A stretch of 64,000 nucleotides of DNA from Ephemeroptericola cinctiostellae (GTDB lineage Bacteria; Pseudomonadota; Gammaproteobacteria; Burkholderiales; Burkholderiaceae). Positions 63,561-64,000 of the stretch are shown piece by piece. Under the pieces are notes generated by a model. The model was not told the DNA's origin. It ran no database searches and saw only the letters and a program-made list of their open reading frames with translations. Each line of letters starts with the position of its first letter. Position 1 is the first letter of the stretch. Made by a program: the position numbers and the translations under genes. The DNA is taken from assembly GCF_003339525.1 (NCBI RefSeq), contig NZ_CP031124.1, positions 682,001 to 746,000 of the forward strand, read 5' to 3'.

Positions 63561-64000
63561 TTAAAATTCACTTTGCCCATTGAGTTGGGTGTTTTGCTGG
63601 CTTTCTTGTTCCATGGCCAATTGTTGACGTTCCATGAAGTCTTTCAGTGTGTTGATACCACGCAATTGCATGACTGTGCTGCGCACTGCCGCTTCAAGCA
63701 AAACAGCCAAATTTCGACCTGCGGCCACAGGTAAAACCACTTTTCTGACATCAACACCAAGAATCTCTTCGGTGAGGGTTTGTGATGGCAGGCGTTCATA
63801 ATGTTCTTCCAGGTCGCTGCGGCGAATCAATTGAGCAATTAAGCGCAGTTTGATTTTACGGCGCACAGCGGTTTCGCCAAAAATGGTCTTGATGTCGAGT
63901 AAACCAATGCCACGTACTTCAAGTAAATTTTGCAACAACCATGGGCAACGGCCTTCAATATAATCGGGTGCTGTGCGCAACAGTTCGACGGCATCATCGG
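63561..64000 (-). CDS. hprK: HPr kinase/phosphorylase, C-terminal part
   Basis: The frame is open to the window edge; 146 residues are visible of about 310-320. The segment [36 protein letters not shown] corresponds to the conserved C-terminal region (IEGRCP and EVRGxGLLD) of HprK. The Walker A part lies outside the window. It phosphorylates HPr on serine and removes the phosphate. It is followed after 213 bp by rapZ. Confidence 0.95.
   Translation of the reverse strand, partial: DDAVELLRTAPDYIEGRCPWLLQNLLEVRGIGLLDIKTIFGETAVRRKIKLRLIAQLIRRSDLEEHYERLPSQTLTEEILGVDVRKVVLPVAAGRNLAVLLEAAVRSTVMQLRGINTLKDFMERQQLAMEQESQQNTQLNGQSEF

Overview
The window reads as a chromosomal segment of a betaproteobacterium, most likely order Burkholderiales, of moderate GC content. 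The support is the hprK-rapZ pair at the right end, a uvrA gene divergent from a YajR-like MFS gene, a PhaM-like polyhydroxyalkanoate granule protein, a petABC-sspA-sspB block, a tmRNA with tag ANDKTFALAA and a DUF3108 protein. Genus cannot be fixed from the sequence alone.

Layout. (1) Positions 1-11.7 kb, minus strand: a surface-glycan block. A tightly overlapping operon encodes a WcbI-like protein (cut by the window edge), two paralogous sugar-nucleotidyltransferase-fold proteins, a cupin, a SnoaL-like protein, a HAD phosphatase, a GDPD-like hydrolase and a 573-residue glycosyltransferase-like protein. Upstream lie a secreted GH5 glycosidase, a PAPS-type sulfotransferase and a 1094-residue GT2+GT4 double glycosyltransferase. 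(2) 12.1-14.6 kb: a small decayed island at the 3' end of the tmRNA gene. A degraded copy of the ssrA 3' end and terminator marks its far side. Inside are an AAA ATPase gene broken by a stop at codon 9 and an IS1595-family element with perfect inverted ends. (3) 14.6-15.9 kb: ssrA and an atypical SDR gene. (4) 15.9-23.4 kb: iron acquisition, with a Fur-box promoter, TonB-dependent receptor, PiuC-type hydroxylase, TonB-ExbB-ExbD, then a membrane protein, a cupredoxin-fold protein and an FTR1 permease. (5) 23.6-31.2 kb: DoxX, MscL, the cytochrome bc1 complex, SspA-SspB, a DUF3108 protein and PhaM. (6) 31.3-33.9 kb: a JmjC/cupin_8 protein followed by two tandem paralogues of unknown function. (7) 34-36.9 kb: a Pro/Ala/Thr-rich anchored protein, an AmpG-like transporter and exonuclease III. 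(8) 37.4-41.1 kb: a trimeric autotransporter adhesin with an 18-copy 25-residue stalk repeat and a TpgA-like anchoring partner. (9) 41.2-54.2 kb: a 19-copy 8-bp tandem repeat, then a sucrose/glycogen cluster (amylosucrase, glgP, glgB, glgC, glgA, a LysE-type exporter, pgm). (10) 54.6-64 kb: outer-membrane protein, MFS transporter, uvrA, an acyltransferase-CdsA pair, a secreted unknown, rapZ and partial hprK.

How it fits together. Regions 1 and 8 build and decorate the cell surface. Region 4 energises and carries out iron uptake. Region 9 interconverts sucrose, glucose-1-phosphate and glycogen, with Pgm linking it to glycolysis. PhaM suggests a second, polyester storage form. The least explained parts are the nucleotidyltransferase/cupin/SnoaL/HAD/GDPD operon, the JmjC plus tandem-paralogue operon and the ssrA island remnant. 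All functional calls come from reading motifs by eye; no database search was run.
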